DNA of 61,600 nucleotides. Source: an uncultured Opitutia bacterium (GTDB lineage Bacteria; Verrucomicrobiota; Verrucomicrobiia; Opitutales; Opitutaceae). The stretch is from assembly GCA_903839035.1 (NCBI GenBank), contig CAIMAQ010000029.1:1-61600 (forward strand). The letters run 5' to 3'. Positions 8,577 to 16,917 of the stretch are shown in pieces. The position numbers were made by a program, and so were the translations under genes. The notes beneath the pieces are model-generated. The model did not search any database and was not told the DNA's origin. It was given only the letters and a program-made list of their open reading frames with translations. Numbering within the stretch: the stretch's first letter is position 1; every line of letters starts with the position of its first letter.

Positions 8577-9326
8577 ATGCGCGCAGAACCAAAACCTCTC
8601 GTAGTGGTGGTCGAAGACGAGCCCGAGCTCGCCAAACTGATCGCCATTCATCTTGAACGGGCCGGCATGGAGACTCAGGTCTGCAACCGGGTCGACCACG
8701 CGCTGAAATTCCTCCAGAAGAATTTTGCGAACCTGCTCCTGCTCGACATCTCGCTGCCCGACCAGTCCGGCTTCTCCCTGCTCGAGGCCCTCAAGGCCGC
8801 CGACATTTCCGTCCCGGCCATTTTCCTGACCGGCAACGTGGACGAGGCCAACAAGGTCAAGGGCCTCAACATGGGCGGCGATGACTACATCACCAAGCCC
8901 TTCAGCTACGCCGAACTCGTGGCACGCATCAACGCCGTCCTCCGCCGCACCGAGTCCAACCACGACCTCAACGTCACCAAGAACGTGAAGCTGAGTGACG
9001 ACCCCTTTGACTTCTGCGGCGCCCAGATCAATCCCGTCCGCCTCGAGATTTCATTCCCGGGCAATCCCGTGCAAAAGCTCGGGCGCAAGGAACTCGGCAT
9101 CCTCTCCTACCTTAACGCCCACCAGGGCGCCGTCATCACGCGCCAGGCGCTCATCCACTCGGTCTGGGGCATCCACGCCGACGTGAAGAGCCGCTCGCTC
9201 GACCAGTACATCGTCAAAGTGCGCGAACTCTACAGTGCGCATGGCCTGACCCTCGATGACTTCCGCACGGTGCATGGCATCGGTTACATCTTCGACCCGC
9301 AGGGCGTGTCGCAGGAAGGCCGTTAA
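8577..9326 (+). CDS. OmpR/PhoB-family response regulator
   Basis: 249 aa. The receiver domain has the acidic pair in VVEDEPE, phosphoacceptor D57 (LLLLDISLPDQSG), Thr in FLTGN and Lys in TKPFSYAELVARINAVLRR. A winged-helix DNA-binding domain follows (LGRKELGILSYLNAHQGAVITRQALI, SRSLDQYIVKVRE, RTVHGIGYIF). No histidine kinase is adjacent, so it is an orphan here. The 125-bp divergent spacer with hisG may hold both promoters. A TTG two codons upstream (8571) is a less likely start. Confidence 0.92.
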   Translation: MRAEPKPLVVVVEDEPELAKLIAIHLERAGMETQVCNRVDHALKFLQKNFANLLLLDISLPDQSGFSLLEALKAADISVPAIFLTGNVDEANKVKGLNMGGDDYITKPFSYAELVARINAVLRRTESNHDLNVTKNVKLSDDPFDFCGAQINPVRLEISFPGNPVQKLGRKELGILSYLNAHQGAVITRQALIHSVWGIHADVKSRSLDQYIVKVRELYSAHGLTLDDFRTVHGIGYIFDPQGVSQEGR

Positions 9327-9386
9327 TTGCAGTACGGCTCCTTGGGGGCCGAAAGTCCCGTGCCTCCCGCCCGCTCCGGCGGATGG

Positions 9387-9596
9387 TTACGAGGCGAGAT
9401 CGCAAACTTCCACGACGCGCGTCAGCGCGTCGGCCAGGTGGTCGCGGCGCTGCGGTCCGCCAATCGGCTTCGCGGCCTGAATCCGTGCGATCCACGTGGT
9501 GAGCAGCTCCGTGTTGTAGGCCTGCATCACGATCTCGATCGCCTTCTCGTTTCCGACTTTGTCGGTAATGGCCTTCATCATTTGTTTGTTATCCAT
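9387..9596 (-). CDS. Small conserved-looking protein of unknown function (69 aa)
   Basis: The protein begins MDNKQMMKAITDKVGNEKAI and is predicted to be mostly helical and soluble, with no signal or membrane segment. Its composition (Lys, Asn, Met early; Arg, Asp later) looks like a real coding region, not an antisense shadow, and it fills the gap between two convergent genes. I do not recognise a family. It sits alone, converging with the response regulator gene. Confidence 0.6.
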   Translation of the reverse strand: MDNKQMMKAITDKVGNEKAIEIVMQAYNTELLTTWIARIQAAKPIGGPQRRDHLADALTRVVEVCDLAS

Positions 9597-9690
9597 GGCG
9601 ATAGGTGTGCCTGTTTGTCGGGGTTTTCGGGGTGATTTGCAAGAGCGGGCTTGAAGCTAGTTCGTGCGCCCGGCCGGGACTAACCAGAGT

Positions 9691-10572
9691 TCAAAATAGC
9701 TCCCGTTGCTCATAGCGGGTCCGCGCCTCGGCCAGCGCCGACCTCATCTCCATCTCCTCGAGTAACCGGAAGAGTTCACCCGCGCGTACCGCCGTCGGCT
9801 CGGCCGCCACCGTGGGCAGGGCGAGGTTGAGCGTGGTGAGCCTGCGGTTCAGCCGCAGCCGTTCCGCCTCCGCCGCGACGGCCGCCTGGAATCGGTCCGG
9901 CTTCAATTCGCCCGCGTGGGCGATGACGCCCTCGAGGTCGCCAAATTCCGCCAGCCACTTCGCAGCTGTCTTCGGCCCGACGCCGTTGATGCCGGGAATG
10001 TTGTCCGAGGTATCGCCCACGAGCGCGAGATAGTCGGCAATGCCGGAGGGCGGTACGCCGAACTTTTCCTTCACGCCTGCCGCATCAAGGATACGCCAGC
10101 CGAGCTTCGGGTTCGCCGTGGGTGGCGGGAGCAGGATCTTGATCCGCTCGTTCACGACCTGCGCAAAATCCTTGTCCGCGCTCACGATGATCACGTCGTG
10201 CCCGGCCTGCGCCAGCGCCACGGCCTGCGACGCCAGCAGATCATCCGACTCCACGCCGTCCTGCTCGATGCCCACGAGGCCCATCGCGCGCGTGAACGCC
10301 TTGATCGGGTCAATCTGCTTCTGCAGCGCCTCGGGCATTTCCGCGCGCTGCGCCTTGTACTCGGCATGCAGCGCCAGCCGCTCGTCCGATCCGCCCAGGT
10401 CGAAAAACACCAGCGTGGCCGCCGGCTGTTCCTGGTCGGAGAGCCGCCAGAGCGATTTCACCCAGCCATGCAGCGCCCCGGTGGGAAAACCATCCGTGCG
10501 GGTAAGTTCGGGGACCGCATAAAAGCAGCGGTACGCCAGGTTGAATCCGTCGATCAGGAGCCATTTCGCCAT
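9691..10572 (-). CDS. 5'-3' exonuclease (FEN/PolI N-terminal-like), stand-alone
   Basis: 293 aa. It matches the 5' nuclease domain of DNA polymerase I, with no polymerase domain. Metal-binding acidic motifs are visible in LLIDGFNLAYR, DGVESDDLLA and VSADKDFAQ, followed by the helix-hairpin-helix GDTSDNIPGINGVGPKTAAKWL. Such free-standing enzymes remove RNA primers or flaps. It follows the secretin gene by 30 bp on the same strand, but nothing suggests a shared function. Confidence 0.92.
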   Translation of the reverse strand: MAKWLLIDGFNLAYRCFYAVPELTRTDGFPTGALHGWVKSLWRLSDQEQPAATLVFFDLGGSDERLALHAEYKAQRAEMPEALQKQIDPIKAFTRAMGLVGIEQDGVESDDLLASQAVALAQAGHDVIIVSADKDFAQVVNERIKILLPPPTANPKLGWRILDAAGVKEKFGVPPSGIADYLALVGDTSDNIPGINGVGPKTAAKWLAEFGDLEGVIAHAGELKPDRFQAAVAAEAERLRLNRRLTTLNLALPTVAAEPTAVRAGELFRLLEEMEMRSALAEARTRYEQRELF

Positions 10573-10602
10573 CCCGGAGCAGAGCCAACCCCGCGGCGCG
10601 GG

Positions 10603-12639
10603 TCAAGGGGTGGCCGGCACCGGCAGCCCGGGCCGCTTCCGCGGCGCCCCGCCCGGGTTCACCAGCCGGGCAGTGACAAAGATCATCAGGTTGCGCTTCT
10701 GGGCACTCTGGCCGGTCGAACGGAACAGCCGGCCCAGCAGCGGCAGATCGCCCAGGATCGGCACCTTGTCGTGGACCTTTTTGACTTCCTCCCGCGTCAG
10801 CCCACCCATCACCAGCGTAGCGCCGTCCCAGATTGTGACCTTTGTCGCAATGTCGCGCACCGAAAAGATCGGCTGATAAAACCCCGAGGGCACCGTGACC
10901 GTCGTCCCACCCGAGATCGCGATGCTCGGTCCGCCAAATTCCACGAAGCCGTCGAATTCGGTCACCTTGGGATTGAGATCGAGGCTGATGCTGTAGTTAT
11001 CCTCCTCCACCGTCGGCGTGACCCGGAGTTCAACCCCGACATTGCGCGACGTGAAATCCTGCGGCGTGCCCGCCGTGATCGCAACGCCCGCCGAGCCGCC
11101 GCCGTTCGCACTGCCGGTGCCCACCTGACTCTGGGTCTGGCCGTAGCTCTGCGGGTAACGCATCTCCTGCGCCACCGTGATCGTCGCCGGGTTGCCCGAA
11201 AGCACCGTGACCTTCGGCGCGCTCAGCAGATCCGTCCCCTGCTTCTGCGACAGCGCGCGCACGACCGCCGACACATCGAATTCGCCGATCACACCCGCCA
11301 GCGTCGCGAGCGGACCGGCGGACACCGCCAGGTCAGCGACGCCGGGGATTTGCGGCGCATTGTTCAGGATGGGCAGATTCAGGCCGGGTGAGACGGTGGT
11401 GCCGCCGTCCGGCGTCACGATGATGCCCTCCGGCCGAATAATGCTCCCCTGCTGACTCGAGGCCCGGTTGGCGAACGCCCCTGCGAGGGGGCGGTTGCCA
11501 CTCGTGTAAACCGCCCGAGCCCCGGCGTTCGCCTGGCTGGCCTTGGTCGCCAGGTTCCAATTCACGCCCAACTCTTCCAGCGCGCCGTCCTGCACTTCCA
11601 TGAACTTCGCCTCAATTTCCACCTGTCGCACGTCGTTATACCGCGTGAGGATATTGCGGATCCGTTCCAGGTTGCGCGCCGTCTGCGTCACGACGATCGC
11701 CGTACCGTCGTAGGCCAGGCTCGCCCCCGGCACCGTCTCAAAACCCACCCCCGCCTGCTGGAGAAACGACTTCATCGCCGATGCTTCCCGGCTGCGGGCC
11801 ACGGGGCCGGACGCGAACTCAACCTCGGCCGGCACCGCTCTGGCCGCCGGGTGTTTTCCAGCCGCACCGGCGGCTCCCGCCGGGTGATCACTGATACCGG
11901 CCATCCGCAGCACGGTGGCACGGGTAACCGGGAAAAAGGCGGTTTCCAGGGACGACGTTTCCCCGCCGGGACGCACCACCACCGCATCAGCCTGCACCTC
12001 ATATTGGTAGCCAATGGCCTCCGTCGCAAAATCCAGCACGCGCCGGAGCGGGGCATGGCGGAGCGTGAGCGTGACCGCCGGCGCGCGGTTCTCCGGATCA
12101 AGCAGGACAATGTTCACGCCCTTGGGTTGCACGCCCGTCCGGTCGAATTCCTCCGACGCGGCGCTGAGCGCCACCACCACCTGACTGACGGGAACGCGGG
12201 TAAAACTCACCTCGGGCAGCACGATGTCGTTCAGTTTTACCGCCAACGGGGAAACCATCGCCGGCCTGGCGGGATCGTGGGCGTAGGACGAGGAGAGCAC
12301 CGGGCGTTGCCAGCTTCGCGCCACTTCCGCCATCAGTCGGGCCCGGGTTTGCTCACGGTCAGATGCCGTCTCCCGCGCCTGATCCTGCTCAATCCGGGAG
12401 AGAAAATCCCTGGCTTCAGCGCTGGCCGGATCGCGGGCGATCACTTCGTGGAACGTCTGCTCCGCGGCCTCCGGGTCCCCGGCAAGATACTGGCTGCGCC
12501 CTTGGCGGATGAGTTGTGCCACGGCATCCGATCCGGCCGGGGCCACCGGATCCTCGGCCTTGGCCGCCGGCGCCGTCACTAGCCCCAGCGCAACCGCCAA
12601 TACAGCCAGACTTTTCATCGGTGTCGGGAAAAATGTCAT
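10603..12639 (-). CDS. Secretin (PilQ/GspD family), last gene of a type IV pilus-like operon
   Basis: 678 aa (671 if the ATG at 12618 is used; MKSLAVLAVALG then begins the signal peptide). After a cleavable signal (AKA|ED) comes a TPR-like segment (YLAGDPEAAEQTFHEVIARDP), then secretin N-domains (VNIVLLDPENRAPAVTLTLR). The outer-membrane secretin domain has SAPKVTVLSGNPATI, GVELRVTPTVEEDNYSI, LVMGGLTREEV and VPILGDLPLLGRLFRS. Secretins form gated outer-membrane channels. Gene order (PilMN, PilO-like, unknown, secretin) matches my memory of the Akkermansia Amuc_1101-1098 block. Confidence 0.92.
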   Translation of the reverse strand: MTFFPTPMKSLAVLAVALGLVTAPAAKAEDPVAPAGSDAVAQLIRQGRSQYLAGDPEAAEQTFHEVIARDPASAEARDFLSRIEQDQARETASDREQTRARLMAEVARSWQRPVLSSSYAHDPARPAMVSPLAVKLNDIVLPEVSFTRVPVSQVVVALSAASEEFDRTGVQPKGVNIVLLDPENRAPAVTLTLRHAPLRRVLDFATEAIGYQYEVQADAVVVRPGGETSSLETAFFPVTRATVLRMAGISDHPAGAAGAAGKHPAARAVPAEVEFASGPVARSREASAMKSFLQQAGVGFETVPGASLAYDGTAIVVTQTARNLERIRNILTRYNDVRQVEIEAKFMEVQDGALEELGVNWNLATKASQANAGARAVYTSGNRPLAGAFANRASSQQGSIIRPEGIIVTPDGGTTVSPGLNLPILNNAPQIPGVADLAVSAGPLATLAGVIGEFDVSAVVRALSQKQGTDLLSAPKVTVLSGNPATITVAQEMRYPQSYGQTQSQVGTGSANGGGSAGVAITAGTPQDFTSRNVGVELRVTPTVEEDNYSISLDLNPKVTEFDGFVEFGGPSIAISGGTTVTVPSGFYQPIFSVRDIATKVTIWDGATLVMGGLTREEVKKVHDKVPILGDLPLLGRLFRSTGQSAQKRNLMIFVTARLVNPGGAPRKRPGLPVPATP

Positions 12640-12648
12640 GGCCGGGAG

Positions 12649-13521
12649 TCAGTTGGCGGGGTTGGCTGACGGTGACTCCGGTGACAACCTCGGGGTCAGG
12701 CGCACGCGAATCGGGTGATTCGTGGCGGGTGATATCTGCGTAAGTTCCGCCAGCGGAGGGTCCAGTTGCAGGCGGTCCACGATATAAGTCTGGTCCAAAC
12801 TCCGGAACTCCTCGCCCCGGTGCAGTGCGAGGTGGGTTTCGTCCTCGTCTTCCGTATCGGCGAGGATCGCCCGCAGTTCTTCCGTGTAACCACGTTCCTC
12901 ATTCGTCAGCGTGGTTTTTGCCCCGGTGCGCTCATCCTTCACCACCGCCGTGGCGACGCGCTGGTGGGCAATCGAGCCCTCCCCCACCTTCACGGGACGG
13001 ACCTCCACGGAAAATTCCAGAATCACCATTCCCAGTCCGGGCACCGCCCGCCCGGCGCCGGCCAGAAAGACCTCGTTGGTCTGCAGGTTTACAAACGTGC
13101 CGAGATAACTTTCCTCGCCGCCGACAAAACCGAGTAACTGCAGTCCGCAGGGTTCGCGCTGCACGGCGACCATTTCGAGTCCTGGTCCGGGAGGCTGGGT
13201 CGACGTTCCGGCTGCATCCGGTGGCGGTGTGACCGCGAAGCACCGGCTCCGTTCATCATAGGTAATCTCCGGCGGCGTAAACACATCGTAGGTCCACTCG
13301 GGCCCCCGGGATTGCGCACCGGGTGGCAGCCATTGTGACGGTCCGGCCACCGACACCTCGACGTCCCCTGCTACATAATCGCGCTGCTGTTTCGTGCTGC
13401 CAGAATTTGCCCGCGGCAAACGCGCATGGAGCAGTCCGGGCCATCCGAAAACTGCCATCGACGCCAACGTCGCGGCGAGCGCGGTGCCCAGTAATATCTG
13501 CTCCAGATTGGGCCGGCTCAT
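12649..13521 (-). CDS. Membrane-anchored protein of the pilus-like operon (possible PilP analogue, Amuc_1099 position)
   Basis: 290 aa. One N-terminal membrane anchor (residues about 8-30, ILLGTALAATLASMAVFGW) precedes a periplasmic region. That region has two similar beta-rich stretches: one with CGLQLLGFVGGEESYLGTF and NEVFLAGAGRAVPGLGMVIL, and a later one with IVDRLQLDPPLAELTQI. I do not recognise a domain by sequence. Its place between the PilO-like and secretin genes, with 2-9 bp spacing, suggests it links the inner-membrane complex to the secretin, as PilP does. That role is inferred from position only. Confidence 0.8.
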   Translation of the reverse strand: MSRPNLEQILLGTALAATLASMAVFGWPGLLHARLPRANSGSTKQQRDYVAGDVEVSVAGPSQWLPPGAQSRGPEWTYDVFTPPEITYDERSRCFAVTPPPDAAGTSTQPPGPGLEMVAVQREPCGLQLLGFVGGEESYLGTFVNLQTNEVFLAGAGRAVPGLGMVILEFSVEVRPVKVGEGSIAHQRVATAVVKDERTGAKTTLTNEERGYTEELRAILADTEDEDETHLALHRGEEFRSLDQTYIVDRLQLDPPLAELTQISPATNHPIRVRLTPRLSPESPSANPAN

Positions 13522-13523
13522 GG

Positions 13524-14447
13524 CTAGAATTTCTCCGCCGGCTGGGCCGGGAGCTGAATGAACTCAACCGTCACGGTGAACCGCGACCAGGGTGACGCAA
13601 CCAGTGGCACGGCACCCGCCCCCACTGGACGGCTACTCTCCCGCGGCCGATCCGGCGTAGCGACTTCCACCGCCCGCACCAACACGGGTGGTTCCATTTT
13701 CCCCAGCCGGTTAAGCAGCGTGCGCAGAGTCTTCGTCCGCCCCGTGAAGGTCAGTCGAATCGCCGCGGTCTCGACGATGCCGGGTGCCCGCTGCGAAATC
13801 CGAGGATCAATCGCGAAATAATCCTCCCCGGTCACTCCGGGCGCTCGCGCCGCCAGCGTTCGCTCCGGAATGAATTTCCGGGCCTCGCCGGGTCTTTCCA
13901 CCGGTAACTCCCGCTGGCAGGAAATGATCTCGTGTGGCTGCGCTGCCAGCAGGGCCTCGAGCAGGGCTTCCATTCCCCGGCGCTCGCGCAAGACCGCGGC
14001 CATCTGCCCCATTTCCGGCGCCTCGTACACGTACCGGGAAAATCCAAATCGCTCATCCACCCGCAGGATCACCCCGGCTTGCCGGGCCCGCGCCCGCATC
14101 GCCTCAACAAATTCGGCCAGTTCGAAAAACGCCTGCGCCCGGTGGGCCGGCGCCGGAGGTACGTGCGCCGGGCTCGCCCCGGCTGCCGGTGCCAAAGCCG
14201 CCCTGAGCTCCGCCAGTGTTCGCATCGTGCGCACCCGGTCAGCCTCGATTAACCCGGCATTTTCTACGGTGGGCGCCGGCTGGAGCGCCGCCATGGCCCG
14301 CAGTTCGCGGCTCACCTTTTCGTGCTGTCGGCGGGCTTGACGCGCCGCCACCCAGCGTTCGCCGAGCAGGCCCGACTCACTGATCACGAGCAGTCCCAGC
14401 CCGAACATCACGAGGGCAAAGACCCGGTTGGTGCGCACCCAGTTCAT
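13524..14447 (-). CDS. PilO-like / Amuc_1100-like inner-membrane protein
   Basis: 307 aa, close to the 317 aa of Akkermansia Amuc_1100. There is one N-terminal membrane helix (residues 8-26, RVFALVMFGLGLLVISESG), a coiled coil (residues 30-90), then two alpha/beta units. The segment FGFSRYVYEAPEMGQMAAVL with EALLAAQPHEIISCQRELPVE resembles Amuc_1100 as I remember it (LGFQVYSTQAPS, followed by a region ending RPQLPIETP). The last strand, FTVTVEFIQLP, also fits. PilO-type proteins pair with PilN in the inner-membrane alignment complex. It starts 11 bp after the PilMN stop and ends 2 bp before the next gene. Confidence 0.82.
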   Translation of the reverse strand: MNWVRTNRVFALVMFGLGLLVISESGLLGERWVAARQARRQHEKVSRELRAMAALQPAPTVENAGLIEADRVRTMRTLAELRAALAPAAGASPAHVPPAPAHRAQAFFELAEFVEAMRARARQAGVILRVDERFGFSRYVYEAPEMGQMAAVLRERRGMEALLEALLAAQPHEIISCQRELPVERPGEARKFIPERTLAARAPGVTGEDYFAIDPRISQRAPGIVETAAIRLTFTGRTKTLRTLLNRLGKMEPPVLVRAVEVATPDRPRESSRPVGAGAVPLVASPWSRFTVTVEFIQLPAQPAEKF

Positions 14448-14458
14448 GCGTGGTCGCG

Positions 14459-16144
14459 TCAGAGCGGATGCTGCGGGTTGACGGTCAGCGTGACATCGAA
14501 GCGCAACAAACCCGGCTGGGCATGGTCGAAACGTTCGTGCTCCACGGCGGCGATGAACGGTGAACTCGCGAAACCGGCCAGCAGCTGTTTCACCCGGGCA
14601 TAGGAGTCGGCGCTGACTTTCGCCACCGGGTTCCGCCCATCGAGCAGCCGGCCGCTCAACCTCAACCGCCAGGACGTTGATGACTCGGCCGGATCAGGCG
14701 GTCCACCTGGCCGGGCGGTCGGCGACGGCGGCACGATCGAAAGCTGGTCCAACCATACATCCTCGATTTTGCCGAGCCGGTCCTGCAGATCGGCCAGGAA
14801 CCGGATCCAATTCGTCCTCGCCTCCACCACCGACCGGAGAGCACCGGTTTCTTTCCTTGCCGCGTCGAGTCGCCGCAGGTTGACGACGTTGCGGTCCGCT
14901 CTCGCCCGCATCGATTCCAGCTGCGCCCTCAGCTCCCACTCCCGCCCCTCTTCCTCCGTGGCCAGCCGGTGAAAATGCCAGAGTGGCGGCAGCAGCGCCA
15001 GGGCCAGCAGCGTCGCCGCGCCGAGCAGCCATGGCTGCCGCCGTCGAACTACGCGGGCCGCCCGAACCACCGGCGGCAGCAGTCCGTATTCCGTGCCCGT
15101 TTCCATCCCCGTGGACACGGCCAGCCCAATGAGGTTGGCCAGCACGTGGGTGGCCGATGCCGCCCCGGCCGCGCGGGCGCTGGATGACAGCTCGACATTC
15201 CGGAACGGGTCGTAGCGTTCCACCGGCACGGCAAATCTCTCCGCGAGCGTCGGACCCAACCCCGGAATCTGCGAACCTCCGCCCGTGAGGTAGATGGCCG
15301 CCGGTTTCGCCGCCCCCGTGCGCAGGCTGAAATGGCCGGCCGTCCGCATAATCTCCAGCTGCAGCCGCCCGATGAAATCGCATGTCGCCCGCGGCACGGC
15401 GGACCGCGCGGCCGAATGCTCCGCCAGACCCGGCGGCTCCGAGAATACATGGAGCTTCAGCACCTCCGCCCGGGCAAAATCGAGCTTCAACTCCTCCGCC
15501 ACGGCCGCGGTGAGGGCGTTACCCGCCAGGGAAAACGTGCGAGCAAAGAAACGCCCGCCCGGCCCCACCAGCACCAGGTTCGTGGACCGCGCGCCAATAT
15601 CCACCACCAGCACCGGACCGGCGACCTCCGGATAGTTGAAGCCAAACGCGCGATACAGCGCGCAACACGAGGACACCGCCCGTTTCACCGGAAAACCTGC
15701 GGTTTCCGCCGCCGCGCAGAGATTTTCCATCACGTCGCATTTCACCGCCGTGAGCATGAGCTCAAGCTCCCGGTCGTCGCCCGTCACGATGAGGTGATCC
15801 CACGCCACCGCTTCAAGCGGATACGGAATCGCCTGCGCCGCCTCGAACTGGATGACCTGGCGGCGCTTCGCGGGCGGCACCGCCGGCGTCCGAACGAACT
15901 TCGTCAGCGTCAGATGTCCCGGCACCGCCAGAGCCGCCGGTCCGCGCAATTTCCTTCGGCCTGCCACTGCCGCCAGTGCCTTGGCCGTGCCCTCCATCCA
16001 ACCCGGCTCCAGCGACGGATCAGAACTCCGCGCTTCCAGCGCAAACTCCTCGAGCACCCATTTACCCGCTGGGCCAGAGCTGAAAACCGCGCCGGCGACA
16101 TGGCCGGCACCGGCATCCACGACAAACTGGCGGGAGGAAAACAT
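14459..16144 (-). CDS. PilM-PilN fusion protein (actin-like ATPase plus membrane assembly domain)
   Basis: 561 aa. Residues 1-350 are a PilM/FtsA-like actin fold, with FVVDAGAGHVAGAVF, GPVLVVDIGARSTNLVLV and AAIYLTGGGSQIPGLGPTLAERF. A membrane helix follows (WLLGAATLLALALLPPLWHF), then a coiled coil (EEEGREWELRAQLESMRAR). The tail is a PilN-like periplasmic domain (WIRFLADLQDRLGKIEDVWLDQL to the terminal FDVTLTVNP). In proteobacteria PilM and PilN are separate proteins that bind each other; here they are one chain. I chose ATG 16144 because the frame upstream to 16243 lacks family character. It is the first gene of the four-gene operon. Confidence 0.87.
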   Translation of the reverse strand: MFSSRQFVVDAGAGHVAGAVFSSGPAGKWVLEEFALEARSSDPSLEPGWMEGTAKALAAVAGRRKLRGPAALAVPGHLTLTKFVRTPAVPPAKRRQVIQFEAAQAIPYPLEAVAWDHLIVTGDDRELELMLTAVKCDVMENLCAAAETAGFPVKRAVSSCCALYRAFGFNYPEVAGPVLVVDIGARSTNLVLVGPGGRFFARTFSLAGNALTAAVAEELKLDFARAEVLKLHVFSEPPGLAEHSAARSAVPRATCDFIGRLQLEIMRTAGHFSLRTGAAKPAAIYLTGGGSQIPGLGPTLAERFAVPVERYDPFRNVELSSSARAAGAASATHVLANLIGLAVSTGMETGTEYGLLPPVVRAARVVRRRQPWLLGAATLLALALLPPLWHFHRLATEEEGREWELRAQLESMRARADRNVVNLRRLDAARKETGALRSVVEARTNWIRFLADLQDRLGKIEDVWLDQLSIVPPSPTARPGGPPDPAESSTSWRLRLSGRLLDGRNPVAKVSADSYARVKQLLAGFASSPFIAAVEHERFDHAQPGLLRFDVTLTVNPQHPL

Positions 16145-16354
16145 CACGGGGTCTTTCGGGGAAAGGTGAACTATGCGGACAGGAAACTCTCCCGGTCCGT
16201 CCCGACCAGACCAACCCGGCCACGTTACATTTCTGTAAGGCACACCTCACCTCACCCGGCCCGACGGGCGGTCGCGTCATGTCCGGGAAAAGCGTTGTCC
16301 CACCCCCGCCGCGCGGCAGGCTCGCCCTGTTCCGCGCCCCGGGCCGGACGCCGC

Positions 16355-16867
16355 ATGCCATCCACCCTTGCCCACAAGCTCGCCGTCCTCGTTTTCCTCG
16401 AGAACGCTGCGGGCGAGCACCTGCTCCTACTGCGAGCCAAACCGCCCAATCTCGGCGTCTGGAGTCCCATCGGCGGCAAGCTTGAGACCTCCGTCGGCGA
16501 GTCCCCGTTCGAATGCGCCGTGCGCGAGACCCGCGAGGAGACCGGCCACGCCATCACCACCGCCGACCTGCACCTTTTCGCCATGATCGCCGAGCAGGCC
16601 TACGAGGGTGAATCCCACTGGCTGATGTTCCTGTTTCGCTGCAAACGACCCATCGCCGCCCTCCCTCCCGACATGGCCGAGGGCAAGTTCGGCTTCTTCT
16701 CCCGCGACGCCGTCCGTTCGCTCGCCATCCCCGAGACCGACCGCAACGCACTGTGGCCCATTTATGACCAATATCGGGACAGATTTGTGGCCCTGCGGGC
16801 GGATTGCGCGCCGGGCAAACCCGTGCAGGTTGCCATCGAGGAAATCATCCCGTTGAAGCCGGACTAA
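16355..16867 (+). CDS. NUDIX hydrolase
   Basis: 170 aa. The NUDIX box is present as PIGGKLETSVGESPFEC then AVRETREETGH; the loop before the GES glutamate is two residues longer than the usual G-x5-E. The family hydrolyses nucleoside diphosphates linked to another moiety; the substrate cannot be told. It starts at the ATG at 16355, within a longer open frame that reads through the antisense of the PilMN gene. It stands alone, 50 bp upstream of pdhA. Confidence 0.85.
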   Translation: MPSTLAHKLAVLVFLENAAGEHLLLLRAKPPNLGVWSPIGGKLETSVGESPFECAVRETREETGHAITTADLHLFAMIAEQAYEGESHWLMFLFRCKRPIAALPPDMAEGKFGFFSRDAVRSLAIPETDRNALWPIYDQYRDRFVALRADCAPGKPVQVAIEEIIPLKPD

Positions 16868-16917
16868 ACACTTGATTTCTAGGGCAGCCGACAAAGACTT
16901 TTCGTTTAACCCATCTG

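Noticed and set aside
9916-11391. 491-codon plus-strand open frame across the exonuclease and secretin genes
   Set aside because: It is antisense to two motif-rich genes and its translation is Arg/His-rich with no recognisable domain.
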